This document shows positions 11,283-21,776 of a stretch of 36,609 nt of DNA, in pieces (position 1 is the first letter of the stretch; each line of letters starts with the position of its first letter). Both the position numbers and the translations under genes were made by a program. Source of the stretch: Sphaerosporella brunnea (lineage: Eukaryota; Ascomycota; Pezizomycetes; Pezizales; Pyronemataceae); assembly GCA_008704415.1 (NCBI GenBank), contig VXIS01000410.1, positions 1-36,609 on the forward strand, written 5' to 3'. The notes below the pieces were generated by a model that ran no database searches, was not told the origin of the DNA, and worked only from the letters and a program-made list of their open reading frames with translations.

Positions 11283-14200
11283 CACGATGGGCCCTTGAAT
11301 GTTCGAGTCCGCTGTACCCGCAACGTGACGTGAAGTGACAGATTCTGCTGAGGCAAGTGGGAAAGTGCGGTGAGGAGGAAGAGGAGGAAAGAGGAGGGAA
11401 AGAAAAAATCGGAGCAGACGCAGAGACTGTTAAACAGCTCCCTTCCGCGGCCGGTCCGACCGGTCTGCCCTTGGATCCAATGTCAGTGGTAGCGAGAGTC
11501 AACCTGCGGGAGCTAGGAAACGGGCGCCGCTCACAGTTGCGTCCGGCAAGAGGTGCCTGCAGGGATCCCAGCTCCCTTGTCGGGCGCAAAGAAACCTCCA
11601 CGGCTGCAGGGAGGGAGTGACCTGCAAAACCGCCGACCGGACTGATCGATATCACCATGCCCTCCTGCAAGTCTCGGCAGCCTCTAGCCACGATGTGCTC
11701 GGCGGCAATGCGAGATTACGGTGGTTTTTCGTGGCCATGAACGAGGTCAGAGGATCACCAGCACCGGCCACGGTCAACGTGCTCTTCGACGGAGAGTGAA
11801 TCTTCTGGTCGAGTTGCGGCGGCAGACATCGCAAAAGCGGGCAAAAGGAACCCATCCGTGTAATGTATAGTATTCTATATGTGTATGCGTTGTGGTCTTG
11901 TTTCCGAAGGCCGCCAGATGCGCATCGATATCCTGTTGATACCACTTTAGGGAGCCTTGTCAGCCCACCCAATTCCCCAGAATTCGCGACTGTGAGCTCT
12001 GCCATCAAAGCCTACTGGCTCTCTATCTTTGTGTGGCTGTGTGGCATGTATTGTATTAGAGTACATCCCTCATGCATGTATCGTGCGTACATACATATGT
12101 GCTTTTGGTCTAGGCCAGTCAGGGCTGTCTGAGTACCACCTGCTAGAGTGTTGTGCGTGTTTGTTTCCCAGAAAGTACGAACCATAAGCGCTGAGCTTTA
12201 CTCATTTTCTATGCTGCGTTTTCGAAGCCATGAACCACGGTGACCACATCGACAATGGCACTAGGCTCGACTCTATCTTTCGGGCGCTATCACACTGCTC
12301 TAGTAGATGCATCCCAAGGGATATGCAGATCTACAGCGCACCGCGTTCCTCCTTTTCGAACAGTCAGATCCTTGCCGACAAAATTCACGGGACTTTGCGA
12401 CGTTGACATCCTTGTGCGTCACATCCACACACCATTTGGGAAAGAGGTCTCCAATATCTCGACTTCCTCATCAGCCGATATGCAGGCTCTCAGGTCCACG
12501 GAGTTGAGCAATGCAAGACTCAATGTGAAACAGCCAACCACGCCGAAAAGTTTCGAGGGGAGTATGTAGAATATGTACTCGCAGTCTCGCACACTCGTAA
12601 CCACATGCTCGCCTGTCTACATAGATACTTACAACGACTTTCAATCTTTAACATAGCTGCTGATTTAGGACACACCTATGCTGAGAGTCTGCGAATATGA
12701 AAGTTTTCAACCTCACACTGTCAATGGCCACTTAACTGCCAAATCACTCAACAAGCCGGAGATAGGACAGCAAACGCCGATGAGAAACAAAGAGCCTAAA
12801 AAGTGGATCGGCCCGATATTTCATTGTAACCGGCGACATCAAAGTACCTGCTCTACGTGTTAAGTGAGGGCTTGACAGGAGTTTGAGAGCTGCATCTCTT
12901 CGCCAACCCTTTTGACTGCATAAGCTGAAAGTGCCAGCTCCAATATGTGATGCGGCCACGGGCCCGCTCTCAGATTTGGCCCTCAGCCGAGCGCCTACAT
13001 ATCAACTCGCACATTTTTGTCTGTACACGCACTGCTCTGACCTTCGCAAAATCTCAAGGCCGCTCCCCTTCTATTGCCGATGCATTGATGCAATCGAAAA
13101 AAATATGACAGGATGATGTCTTCTATCGAATTGAAAGGCCGACATGCCCTGAGGTCCTGATGCAACGTGATTCTTACTAGTACATATGCAACTAACCGCC
13201 GACCTGCAACCTACCTGCACGGCCAACGCCCAAAGGACCAGATCGCGCCGCCTTGAAAAAGACACCCCCACGATCCGAAAAAGTGCCGGCAATACTCTCG
13301 TAGGCCTGGAGGGGAAACGTGGCAGACGGGAAACCTGGATTTGTCAGTATTGACAAACTGCCGCACGGCACCACCTGACCAGATTTCTACCGGAAAAAGA
13401 GAAGGCTCACTTTAAACCTTCTCTTTCCAAATTATCTGGAGGAGCTGGAACAAGGTATGAGTGGAAACTAGCAATAACAACTAGTCAGTTTAGATGGACG
13501 TATCTCAGCCTTGGCTGCATCGACCAGCCTGCAAATTGGCCAACAATATTATGCACATCTCTGAAGTGGTTTATGGACTGTGACCCAACTGTCGGCTTTG
13601 ACGTGTCAGGTGAACTGCACTTGAAGCGCCGAACATGAGCTGTGCATCCTCGGCTTGGATATTTCGGGGCTCTTTGAATGCTGGGATTGGGATACCGAGT
13701 GTCTAAGCGCTCATCCTCATCACTAGAGTAGAGAACGGCGACAAAAACTTCCCCGCAGCCTACAAGTACTTCTGTGCAGGTCAGTCACACCATATTTTTT
13801 CCCCCCCTCCCCAGGACTCCCATTCGAATTGTCCGTTAACTCGGCAGTTTCTCCAGATCACGCCTCACATCCCGGGTTTGATATGCTACACCCAGCCAAT
13901 GAAACGACTTGCTGCAACCTGGGCCAGAATTTTGGTTCATCGAACCGTGTACTAGTATACTTCGAACCATACGCAGATGCTAACCTTTTCGCAGAAGTGA
14001 TGTGAAGGAACAGAATCGGGAAGACCTCGGTACGTATGCCGTTTCGCGCCCAAGCACTAGGCAGCTAGGTCTACCGATGATTTCTTCCGCTTCGAAGTGA
14101 TCGACTCTCATCAAGCTGGAGACGACAAAAGAAAAACGTTCAAGTGGCCTATCAATTGTGGCAGCACGCATTCGTCCATGATAATTTTTAGATGCAGATA

Positions 14201-16089
14201 TTATTACACATTGCATTCAACCGATTAATGACCGGGCGCTTGCCACTCGATACCCCAAGTCGCGGGCCGCAAATTCTGCGTGGGTCAAGGTCTGCAGGTG
14301 TTATGCTGTACCACCCTCCACTGATTTCAATTCCACCCACATCAGGAGGGTACAAACGGCACCACCTCAGATGGGTTTCACTGGTTCCACCAAAGTTCAG
14401 ACGAACACCAAACTGCGGCAAGAGAGGATGTCTGTCCACCCAAAAGGTGAAAGCAAAAGCAATGATCTTACCATGGCGGAAATGGTAGGAATTGTCAGCA
14501 GCTAACGCTTGCAAGGACAATATCAATCACCGAGAGTATTGACGGAAGCCATCACATCTCTGGGTCAAGATAGGTATACCAATCACAGTTTAGACTGATG
14601 ATCGCGCATGAGTACAACTCTTCTAGTGACCTGGTTGTTCTTGTATGGTGCAGGCAGCTATACCTGGTCGTCGGAGATGGACGACCACAATCAATGCCGG
14701 TATCCCCGCGTCCGAACTCAGAGCAAAACAAACGTTAAGCACCTAAGGCAGATGTGCTCTACAACCCAACGTTTTCCATTCCACTGTTTCTGCACTTGCG
14801 TGCTGCTTATTTTCCGACGAAAATATCCGTGCGACGACTAGGTTTATAGCTGCCTGCACCATAGCGCGAGTAGCGGGGTATCCACACGGTTCATTGATTT
14901 GACCTGTGCATGTGTGAAGGTCATGCACTTTATGTCTCTTCGAGATATTTATTGACCGATTGAGGTCTCGAACGTTGGAACTGTTGTGATTGGACCGAAT
15001 GCTTTGTGTCCAGGCTTCGTGCTTCTTCTCGTTCTGTGGCGTCTGCAACTCCCAAAGGATGAATTGAGCTGCAGGAATACATATTCCTCCACTGCAAACG
15101 ATTCTCTCGTTGCATAGGTACTCTCGATTCGGGCGACTCTGCAGCATTCAAGTTGGCTATTTACACTGCACAACGGCCAGCGTGAATAGATCACTCGTGC
15201 AACCATCCCGACTGAACGACTCAACTCGCGGTAGGTTTTCTATGCAACCAACCATACATGTACAAGGCAGCACCAATCTTTGTTTTCGACGTCCTATCGA
15301 AACTTCTGTAGAGTACTCTACGCACAGTAAGTGGAACGGCCCGCCATCGTCGAATGAAGAGAAACTGGCGTTATTGCCTGGTTATTTTGTTTAAATCATA
15401 TTGCATTGGGCCGCGTGCGGCCATGGCACATATAGAGGAGAGAGGCTATGCTACCCCTCAGGACTAAGCCTACTACTGGGGCTCAAGGAAAGAAAATCAA
15501 GGAAATCACGACTCGTAAACGGAAAAGACTGTGGTTCACTCCCTCATATAACTGCCAGTTGTGTGTGCGTCTTTTATGCGCCGATTTGCAAGCATAAAGG
15601 GCATTGATCGACTCTTGATGCACAGTAAGACTGGAAAAAACGTCCGAGGTGTGTGCCATGAATTGGGTCGGATCAGCTGCGCATGCTTAATTCTCCTTTC
15701 AGACATCGAGCAGAAATTGTACATACTCGTGGCCGGCATTTAGAACCAAAAAAATGCACCTGCAGCAAGTGGCTGAAACATACTCGAAGGAGAAAGCATT
15801 GAGCGCAAAGCACCAGATCGAGAAAGTCTCGCCCTCCCGCATTTTTTGGTTCTAAATGCCTGCCCCGAGTGACTTAAGGCGAGCCAAATCGTCTTCAATA
15901 TCATTCGCTCGCCGAATTAGCGAGTATGACATGTTGTGACTGGATTCTGAGCCTCCAGATCTTGGGGGCTGACGAGTGAGCGTGACAGGAAATTGAGTGA
16001 CATCCCATGAGCCAAGGTGCCATCCAAGTCTAGCCGAGGCAGCATTCATTACGTCAAAACGCCGCCATCCTCCGACTCACCGGCGCACC
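11283..16089. other. Long gene-free intergenic region
   Basis: About 4.8 kb between divergent genes (the F-box protein leftward, the NAD(H) kinase rightward). It must hold both promoters. An A/G-rich stretch lies at 11370-11415 just upstream of the F-box gene. I find no ORF with a recognisable domain, no convincing tRNA, and only one clear structured element, the inverted repeat at 15725-15870. Open frames up to about 167 codons (11188-11691, minus) have no family features. Confidence 0.5.
15725..15870. mobile_element. MITE-like inverted-repeat element
   Basis: Left arm 15725-15757 and right arm 15839-15870 are inverted copies, both reading ...GGCATTTAGAACCAAAAAA... outward to inward, with about three mismatches and one base of length difference in roughly 32 nt. 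The 81-nt interior has no coding potential. Size (146 bp), long terminal inverted repeats and a position in a gene desert about 220 bp upstream of the NAD(H) kinase start suit a non-autonomous DNA transposon. I could not define a target-site duplication with confidence. The alternative is a transcribed hairpin. Confidence 0.6.
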
Positions 16090-17539
16090 ATGCGGACAAC
16101 CCATCTCTGGACACGGACGCTGCAGCACTCTCGCACCAGATTGTTCTCTTCCACCTGCCACAGGGGCGAAGTCTTATCCATTCACGATCTTCCAAATCGT
16201 GTTCACCCTTCATATGCCAGTATGGCCGCCTTCTGTTCCTGTTCGATGACTGAGCGGCGGAGGTAACAGTGTGCGTGTGGTGCTAGAACGGAGTGATAGT
16301 AAATTACTCTCCCTGAAATGGGCTGAGGAACCACGGAATGTGATGATTGTCAAGAAACCGGGCGTGGAAGAGATTGGGGATGCTCTTGTGGAATTTGCAG
16401 AGTGTGTGGCTCTATCAACTTCCTCTCTTGTTTTGATGAAGAACTGATTGATCAATCGCGGTATTAGACATATCACTACCACCTACCCGGGGACGAATAT
16501 CATCCTCGAACCTTCAGTGGCACACAATTTTCACCACCGTCTCTCCCGCCCGGTTTACGCAATACCGCCGCCCTCTCGTTCAAGCCCATTCCCTTTCACT
16601 CAGTCCACCGACCCCCGGACTCCGCACCAGCGCCCCCGAAAAACCAGTCATGAGCAACCAGACACCGAAGACGAGCCGGACCATACCTCATTTCTTTCAG
16701 AAGAGATACAGACGAATCCATACCACCAAAAGACCGATGTCCTGGTAACTTTCGGCGGAGATGGCACAATCCTTCACGCAGCCTCACTGTTCTCGACCAG
16801 CCGGGCGGTGCCGCCGGTGCTCAGCTTCGCGATGGGGACCCTCGGATTTCTCGGCGAGTTCAAGTGGGCCGAATACAAAACCGCGTATGCCTCGCTGCGA
16901 CATTCGTGCGCGTTTGAGCACGCAGAGGAATGCAACATCCGGGTGCTGCGGCGGAACCGGTTACAAGCGGGTGTTTACGGTGTCAACGGGGAGCGCATCG
17001 GCGGCGAGTGGGGAGAATACGAAGGGATCGAAGATGCACATGCCATGAACGAGCTCTCGTTGCACCGCGGAAGAGATCCCCATCTTGCAATCTTGGAAAT
17101 ATACATCGGCCCACACCTTTTGACGGAGGCTGTGGCCGACGGCATCATCGTGTCCACCCCTACCGGGTCTACCGCGTACTCTCTTTCCAGCGGTGGAAGC
17201 ATTTTGCACCCATCTGTGCCGTCGCTCTTGCTTACCCCTATTTGCCCTAGGAGTCTGAGTTTCCGTCCGCTAGTGCTGCCGGAGGATGCGAAGATCACGC
17301 TCAGGCTTAGTAAGCGGAATCGTGGAAGGGAGGTGGAGGTTAGTGTTGATGGACGCAGGTGGGGCGGTCTGGGTCCGGGACAAGAGGTGAGAGTGTGGTT
17401 AGAAACGGTGGGCAACGAGAGCCAGGAGGGAGGTATTCCGTGTGTCAAGAGGTTGAATACGCCGGGGGCTGAAGATGGTTGGGTGGGAGGGCTGAATGGG
17501 CTGTTGAAGTTCAACTATCCGTTTGGTGAAGAAGAATAG
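16090..17539 (+). CDS. POS5: NAD(H) kinase, mitochondrial Pos5-like
   Basis: Phosphorylates NADH/NAD+ with ATP to give NADP(H); Pos5 homologues supply mitochondrial NADPH for antioxidant defence and iron-sulfur protein upkeep. Introns at 16220-16286 and 16402-16467 give 438 residues. The N-terminus (MRTTHLWTRTLQHSRTRLFS) is basic, Ser/Thr-rich and free of acidic residues, like a mitochondrial presequence. LLSLKWAEEPRNVMIVKKPG precedes the fold, followed by TNIILEP. The GGDGT motif is at 178-182 (VTFGGDGTILHAASLF). NELSLHRG and the DGIIVSTPTGSTAYSLSSGG loop complete the nucleotide site. A Pro/Ser-rich insert of about 45 residues (115-160) sits between the first strand region and GGDGT. The second splice rebuilds FAEHITTTYPG, matching the family; the first (TATGCC-A joined to AA-CGG) is less certain. 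An in-frame ATG at 15997 would add a 31-residue extension lacking presequence character. Confidence 0.9.
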
Positions 17540-17862
17540 AATAGATATTGATCCTTTGAGTCCAGTTTCTTGAAGGACGGAAACTCGACAAGTTTATTAG
17601 CGTCCGAGTGATAGATACAAATGGACGGATAAACAAAAAAGGGTTGGAAGTATTCTGATACGGGTTGCTCCCCAATTGGCTCTGGCTTGCATTGGTTACT
17701 TCGGTGTTGGCCCTCCATTGGTTGACTGTTGCCGTTCTTTTGTCTCGCTTTGCTTCTTTTGCGTCAGGATCCGCGGATGGCAACACGAGTCACCGAGGAG
17801 GGCGCCAACTCCTTATGTTGGCCAACCCCTCCTTCTCGACACACCCCCAGAGCTCCGCAACA

Positions 17863-19365
17863 ATGGCGCGAATACCAACGTCCGCAGTCATTCTTGCAAT
17901 CCTCGCCGTCTACGCGCGCCTCCATATCAGTGGATTATCACCAACATCCTATCCACTGCCATGGTCGAACCCCCGGAGGCCACTGCTGCTACACGAGTTC
18001 CTTCTGCCGCAGCTCCTGCTCTTCCTCTCCCTCGCATTGCCACTGCCGGCTGAGGTCGCCGCCGCTATCTTCCTACCGCCAATAGCCGCGTGCTTGTGGG
18101 CGCTCATTGGCGCGGGATCGAGGAGCCCTTCTATGGGATATGCGGCGGGCACGTTTGTTACGGTGTACGTGTTGAAGGTGCTGGAGATATATTTGTTCCG
18201 GGATGGGCGGGGACGGTTCCGGCGGTATTCCTCCTGCGAGGGCGAGGAGGAGAAGAAGAAGAAGGAAGACGGTGAAGCATACCCACGCGACAGCAGCTTT
18301 GGAAAGCGAGCAGGCTGGGTGCTGGAGGTGATGCACACGCTCCGAGGCGTCGGCTGGAACTGGAGCTGTGTCCCCCGCCGGCTCCGCGCCCCGGTCACCT
18401 CTCGCAGCAAATGGATCCTCACACGCCTCCTCCGTGGCGCCGCAATTTGGCTCTGGCTCGATTTCCTCGTCTTCTACGTGCGCACGCTCGACCGTAACTT
18501 CTTTGTGCCCGAGGGTCACGCAACGGGCTTTTCCCCACCCGCCGACGGCGTCCCATACCCGTCGCTCTTTTCCATATCCACAAAACCCCTCCTCTCGTAC
18601 CCGCCGCCGCTCGGCTTCCCGCCCATGCCCCCAACCCCCAGCTGGAAACGCACCGCATACCAGCTCCTCCTCCACGTGCTGCGCACAGTCCTCGGCGCCT
18701 CCGCGATGTTCACGACCATCTCGGGGATGTACACCTTCGTAGCGCTGGTGTTCGTGCTCCTCGGGTGCGTGCTGGGCACAAGCGCGGGATGGCGGGCGCG
18801 CTGGCTCTCGCCGAACGCGTGGCCGGATGCCTTCGGCCACATCCTCGGCGGGGACTACGGGCACGGCGTGCGCGGGTACTGGGGACGGGGCTGGCACAGT
18901 CTCTTCCGCAGCATCTTCACCGCGCCCGGCGACGGCCTCGTCGCCCGCCTGTCCCTCCCGCCCCACAGCCTCGCGGCGAAAATCATCGCCCTAACCCTCC
19001 CCTTCGTCTTCAGCGGCGCACTGCACTTTGCAGGCTGCTGGACCCAAAGCCTGGGCGGTTGGGGCGCCGTCCAGTTTTTCCTTCTCCAGCCGCTAGGCAT
19101 CGTCCTCGAGTCCTACTGCTGCTGCTTCCGACCCCGACCCCGTGGTGCTGTGGCGAAGGTACTGATGTACCTCTGGGCCCTGGCATGGTTTGCCGCCACC
19201 GCGACCCCGTTCTTTGAAGACTACCGCTGGGGCGGCCTCTGGGTCGTCGAGCCCATCCCCGTGAGCGTCATTCGCTGGCGCGCGGATCTGTGGATGTCGC
19301 AGCCCGGCGAGCGAGGCTGGGGCAGGTGGGCGGACGGCGGCGGTTATGGTGTTGTGTTGGGATAG
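17863..19365 (+). CDS. Membrane-bound O-acyltransferase, wax-synthase type
   Basis: A multi-pass membrane enzyme expected to transfer an acyl group from acyl-CoA to a hydroxyl acceptor at the ER. It has 500 residues with about eight hydrophobic segments. The wax-synthase-type MBOAT signature is seen in the second half: RGYWGRGWHSLFRSIF, then FVFSGALHFAGCW, where the His in ALHF is the probable catalytic residue, then a hydrophobic FFLLQPLGIVLES helix. The same fold is found in plant wax synthases and in uncharacterised acetyltransferases of fungal secondary-metabolite clusters, so the substrate cannot be predicted. The frame is intron-free and very GC-rich at third positions. I chose ATG 17863 because its context (CAACAATGGC) is strong and a hydrophobic segment follows; ATG 17815 would add 16 residues. 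It begins 323 bp after the NAD(H) kinase on the same strand. I see no other secondary-metabolism enzyme nearby. Confidence 0.82.
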   Translation: MARIPTSAVILAILAVYARLHISGLSPTSYPLPWSNPRRPLLLHEFLLPQLLLFLSLALPLPAEVAAAIFLPPIAACLWALIGAGSRSPSMGYAAGTFVTVYVLKVLEIYLFRDGRGRFRRYSSCEGEEEKKKKEDGEAYPRDSSFGKRAGWVLEVMHTLRGVGWNWSCVPRRLRAPVTSRSKWILTRLLRGAAIWLWLDFLVFYVRTLDRNFFVPEGHATGFSPPADGVPYPSLFSISTKPLLSYPPPLGFPPMPPTPSWKRTAYQLLLHVLRTVLGASAMFTTISGMYTFVALVFVLLGCVLGTSAGWRARWLSPNAWPDAFGHILGGDYGHGVRGYWGRGWHSLFRSIFTAPGDGLVARLSLPPHSLAAKIIALTLPFVFSGALHFAGCWTQSLGGWGAVQFFLLQPLGIVLESYCCCFRPRPRGAVAKVLMYLWALAWFAATATPFFEDYRWGGLWVVEPIPVSVIRWRADLWMSQPGERGWGRWADGGGYGVVLG

Positions 19366-20090
19366 AGCAAGAGCGCGGTAGGTAGAAACTTTCTTGGGGG
19401 GTTTTTTTTTTTAAATTTTAAATTTTGAAGCAGCCCCCACGCAAATCTCGTTTCAGTACTGTACCTGCATCATCATCGTGATCAACGATCGATTTCCCAA
19501 CATCCAAAAGCCTCCAAACAAAAAGCAAAAAAAAAACGGGTGTATACCAAGATAACCACGCACTCACGCATCTTTTTTTTTAAAAAAGGGGGGGGGTTCT
19601 TTATAAACATCGCAGCATCTTATAAGTTTGGCCCTATCTACATACATACATACAGCGCACTACCCTTTCTCCTCCCTCCGGCTTCACAAAACTAAACATT
19701 TCCCCCACACTCCACACTCCACACTCCATGCAATAAGTAGTAGTAGTAGTAAGCTCGCTGATATGTCCATAAACAAACAAATAAAAACACCTACCTGTCG
19801 TCGTTACAATGGGTGAGAGAGCCATAATATCCATCAAGTCAAGTTATGTGTGAAAGGAAGCAAACAAAGGAAACAAAAAAAAATGCAAAAACAAAAATAT
19901 AAACAAGCTAGCAAAGGAATGAAAAGAAGATACAAAATAGAGAGCAACACCAAAACACCATTCCCCACGGAACAAAAACCACCTTTCAAAGGGTAACAAA
20001 AGAAACGAAGAAAAAAGCACACATCTAGCTTATGAGCAAAAAAAGGCAAAACGAAAAAACAAGAAGCAACACCCACAAATCAAGTCAATG
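19366..20090. other. AT-rich convergent intergenic region
   Basis: It separates two converging genes, so it should hold both 3' UTRs and polyadenylation signals. It contains T and A runs, a direct AAATTTT repeat near 19415-19426, a T8-10/A6/G9 transition at 19572-19596 and a short TAG triplet repeat near 19737-19751. No coding or RNA gene is recognised. Confidence 0.6.
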
Positions 20091-21776
20091 TTATAGTCCA
20101 ATACCTCTGCCCACAACTGCTTCCAAAGCTCCATCAATGGCCTTTTCCATCTCTCTGACCTGCTCCCTCAAGATCCGGTTCTCCATGCGCACCGCGTTGA
20201 TGTCGTTTCCGTACCAACTGTTTTGTTGCTGCTGATTCTTCTTGAAGAAACCCCAGACTCCCTGCTTTATCGATGGCGTCGGCGTCTTTGTGTGCGAAGG
20301 GCTCTCAGGACTCCAAGCCTCTCTCAACGGCGTCGGATTTTTCGTTTCCGCGCCGACGGCCGCAGTGACGGAATGATGTCGACAGCTCTCGCAGTCCTGG
20401 CAACCGCTGTCGGCGCCTTCGTCCTCTTCTTCCATCGGGCTGACAACGATGCTGGTGCGCTGGCTATGGTCGCTTCTAGACAGGATCGAATCGACATCGC
20501 TTTCGAAACCGGAGTCTGATGCGGCAGAGGCACGTTTGCACCTGTTCCTTCTCGCCTCTTCAATTGCGTCTCGTCGACGAATCTCCGCCTCTAGCGCCTG
20601 GATCCGCCGCGCCTGCTCCTCCATCCGCACATTCTGCTCATCCCTTGCTTCGCGCTCAATGGTTGCCAATCGATCCAGCTGCGCCCGCAGACTCGAGGCC
20701 ACAACTCTCTGCGCCTCCAGGTCTTCACGTTGTGCATCGGCTTCGCCGACTGCGTCGCGGATCGCGGCCGTGCGAGCGAGGTACGCGGCGTAAACACGGT
20801 CCAGGAGCTCGGTCGCAGTGGCAACGGCGTCTTCGAGGCGAGCCTCGGGAGTTCGTTTCTGCGCGGCTGCAGGATCGCTGGGGGTTCCGTCCGATTGAGG
20901 CTCCTGGAGGAAGCTTTTCATGACGGTAGCGAAGGAGAGGCCTGCGAATTCATCGATGATATCGGTGGTGTTTTGCGGGAGCGGCCTGCCTGCTTCGGGG
21001 GAGCGAGAAGGGTGAAGAAGCGAGCCGAAGAAGCCCTGCTTCTTTGTTGTTGTTGACGGGGCGGGCTGGTGGTCAGGGGGCGCGGCTTTGAACATGTTTG
21101 CGAGGAGGTTGTGGGTTGAGGTGGTGCTGGAGGCACTGGCACTGGAGAAGGAGCGCGCCTGTCGGACTAGCGGGGACGCGAAGGAAGCGAAACGGCTGGG
21201 CGAGGGTTCTCTGCTGATGGGATCTGCTGCTGGTGCTGGTTGGGAAGGCAGCTCATCTGCTAGCAAATCGTGTTTCCGGGTTGGTGGTGGGTTTTGCAGA
21301 CGATGGTTTGGAGGGGGCTGCAGGAGAAGATGCTGGTCGTGGGTGGTGGTGGTGGTGGTGGTGGTGGTGGTGGGAGTGGCGGACACGGGTGCAGCAGCTG
21401 CACCATCCACACCCTCCGATATTGAGGGCTTGCGGGGGGTGATGCTGGTACTGGAACTACTGGCGGTGTCTCTGCGGGACCGGGATGAAGCAGCAGCAGC
21501 AGCAGACAGACGTGGATTTGAAGTCGTGGTTTCGGACTCTTTCCCTCCACCTCCCCGGCTGCTACTCCTGGACCCGTGAGACACTACCGGAAATGAGCTG
21601 CCTGAACCTTCCTCCTGCAAAGTTCGGACTATATCCGCAGCCGGCGCCGCCGCTGAGGATGTCTTCCCGCCCACTATTGTTCCCCGAGCCGAGGGAGATC
21701 GCGAATGCAGCTGTTGTTTTGGCGGCGGTGGAAACGGTTGCTGCGACGGCGACGACTGTGGCGGCGAAGACAACAT
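20091..21776 (-). CDS. Ser/Pro-rich coiled-coil protein, function unknown
   Basis: A 561-residue intron-free frame starting with ATG at 21774-21776. The first half is disordered, rich in Ser, Pro, Gln and Ala, with an uninterrupted run of ten Thr encoded by an ACC repeat. A hydrophobic segment follows (DIIDEFAGLSFATVMKSFL), then two coiled-coil stretches: one with heptads (REDLEAQRVVASSLRAQLDR, then RIQALEAEIRRRDAIEEARR), and a C-terminal one (VRMENRILREQVREMEKAID). Between them lies a short Cys/His cluster, CQDCESCRHH, which could bind a metal. There is no signal peptide or membrane segment. I do not recognise a named family; architecture suggests a scaffold or cytoskeleton-associated protein, which is inference only. 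Gene status is supported by length, GC3 bias and conserved-looking coiled coils. Confidence 0.75.
   Translation of the reverse strand: MLSSPPQSSPSQQPFPPPPKQQLHSRSPSARGTIVGGKTSSAAAPAADIVRTLQEEGSGSSFPVVSHGSRSSSRGGGGKESETTTSNPRLSAAAAASSRSRRDTASSSSTSITPRKPSISEGVDGAAAAPVSATPTTTTTTTTTTHDQHLLLQPPPNHRLQNPPPTRKHDLLADELPSQPAPAADPISREPSPSRFASFASPLVRQARSFSSASASSTTSTHNLLANMFKAAPPDHQPAPSTTTKKQGFFGSLLHPSRSPEAGRPLPQNTTDIIDEFAGLSFATVMKSFLQEPQSDGTPSDPAAAQKRTPEARLEDAVATATELLDRVYAAYLARTAAIRDAVGEADAQREDLEAQRVVASSLRAQLDRLATIEREARDEQNVRMEEQARRIQALEAEIRRRDAIEEARRNRCKRASAASDSGFESDVDSILSRSDHSQRTSIVVSPMEEEDEGADSGCQDCESCRHHSVTAAVGAETKNPTPLREAWSPESPSHTKTPTPSIKQGVWGFFKKNQQQQNSWYGNDINAVRMENRILREQVREMEKAIDGALEAVVGRGIGL
21342..21373. 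repeat. GGT/ACC trinucleotide repeat in coding sequence
   Basis: About ten GGT units on the plus strand, read as ACC (Thr) codons by the minus-strand Ser/Pro-rich gene. It is a pure trinucleotide microsatellite inside a disordered region, so length changes would keep the frame. Confidence 0.85.

Noticed and set aside
13930..13975. Inverted GGTTC...GAACC motifs resembling a tRNA B-box
   Set aside because: No matching acceptor and anticodon stems could be found around it.
15997..16089. Upstream in-frame start for the NAD(H) kinase
   Set aside because: The added 31 residues lack presequence features, while the ATG at 16090 is followed directly by a typical mitochondrial targeting sequence.
17665..17862. 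N-terminal extension of the acyltransferase with a hydrophobic segment
   Set aside because: The upstream frame opens at TTG, with no ATG before 17815, so it is unlikely to be translated in a fungus.
18073..18966. 297-codon minus-strand frame inside the acyltransferase gene
   Set aside because: Antisense shadow of a very GC-rich coding exon; composition is Arg/Ala/Glu-rich without any fold signal.
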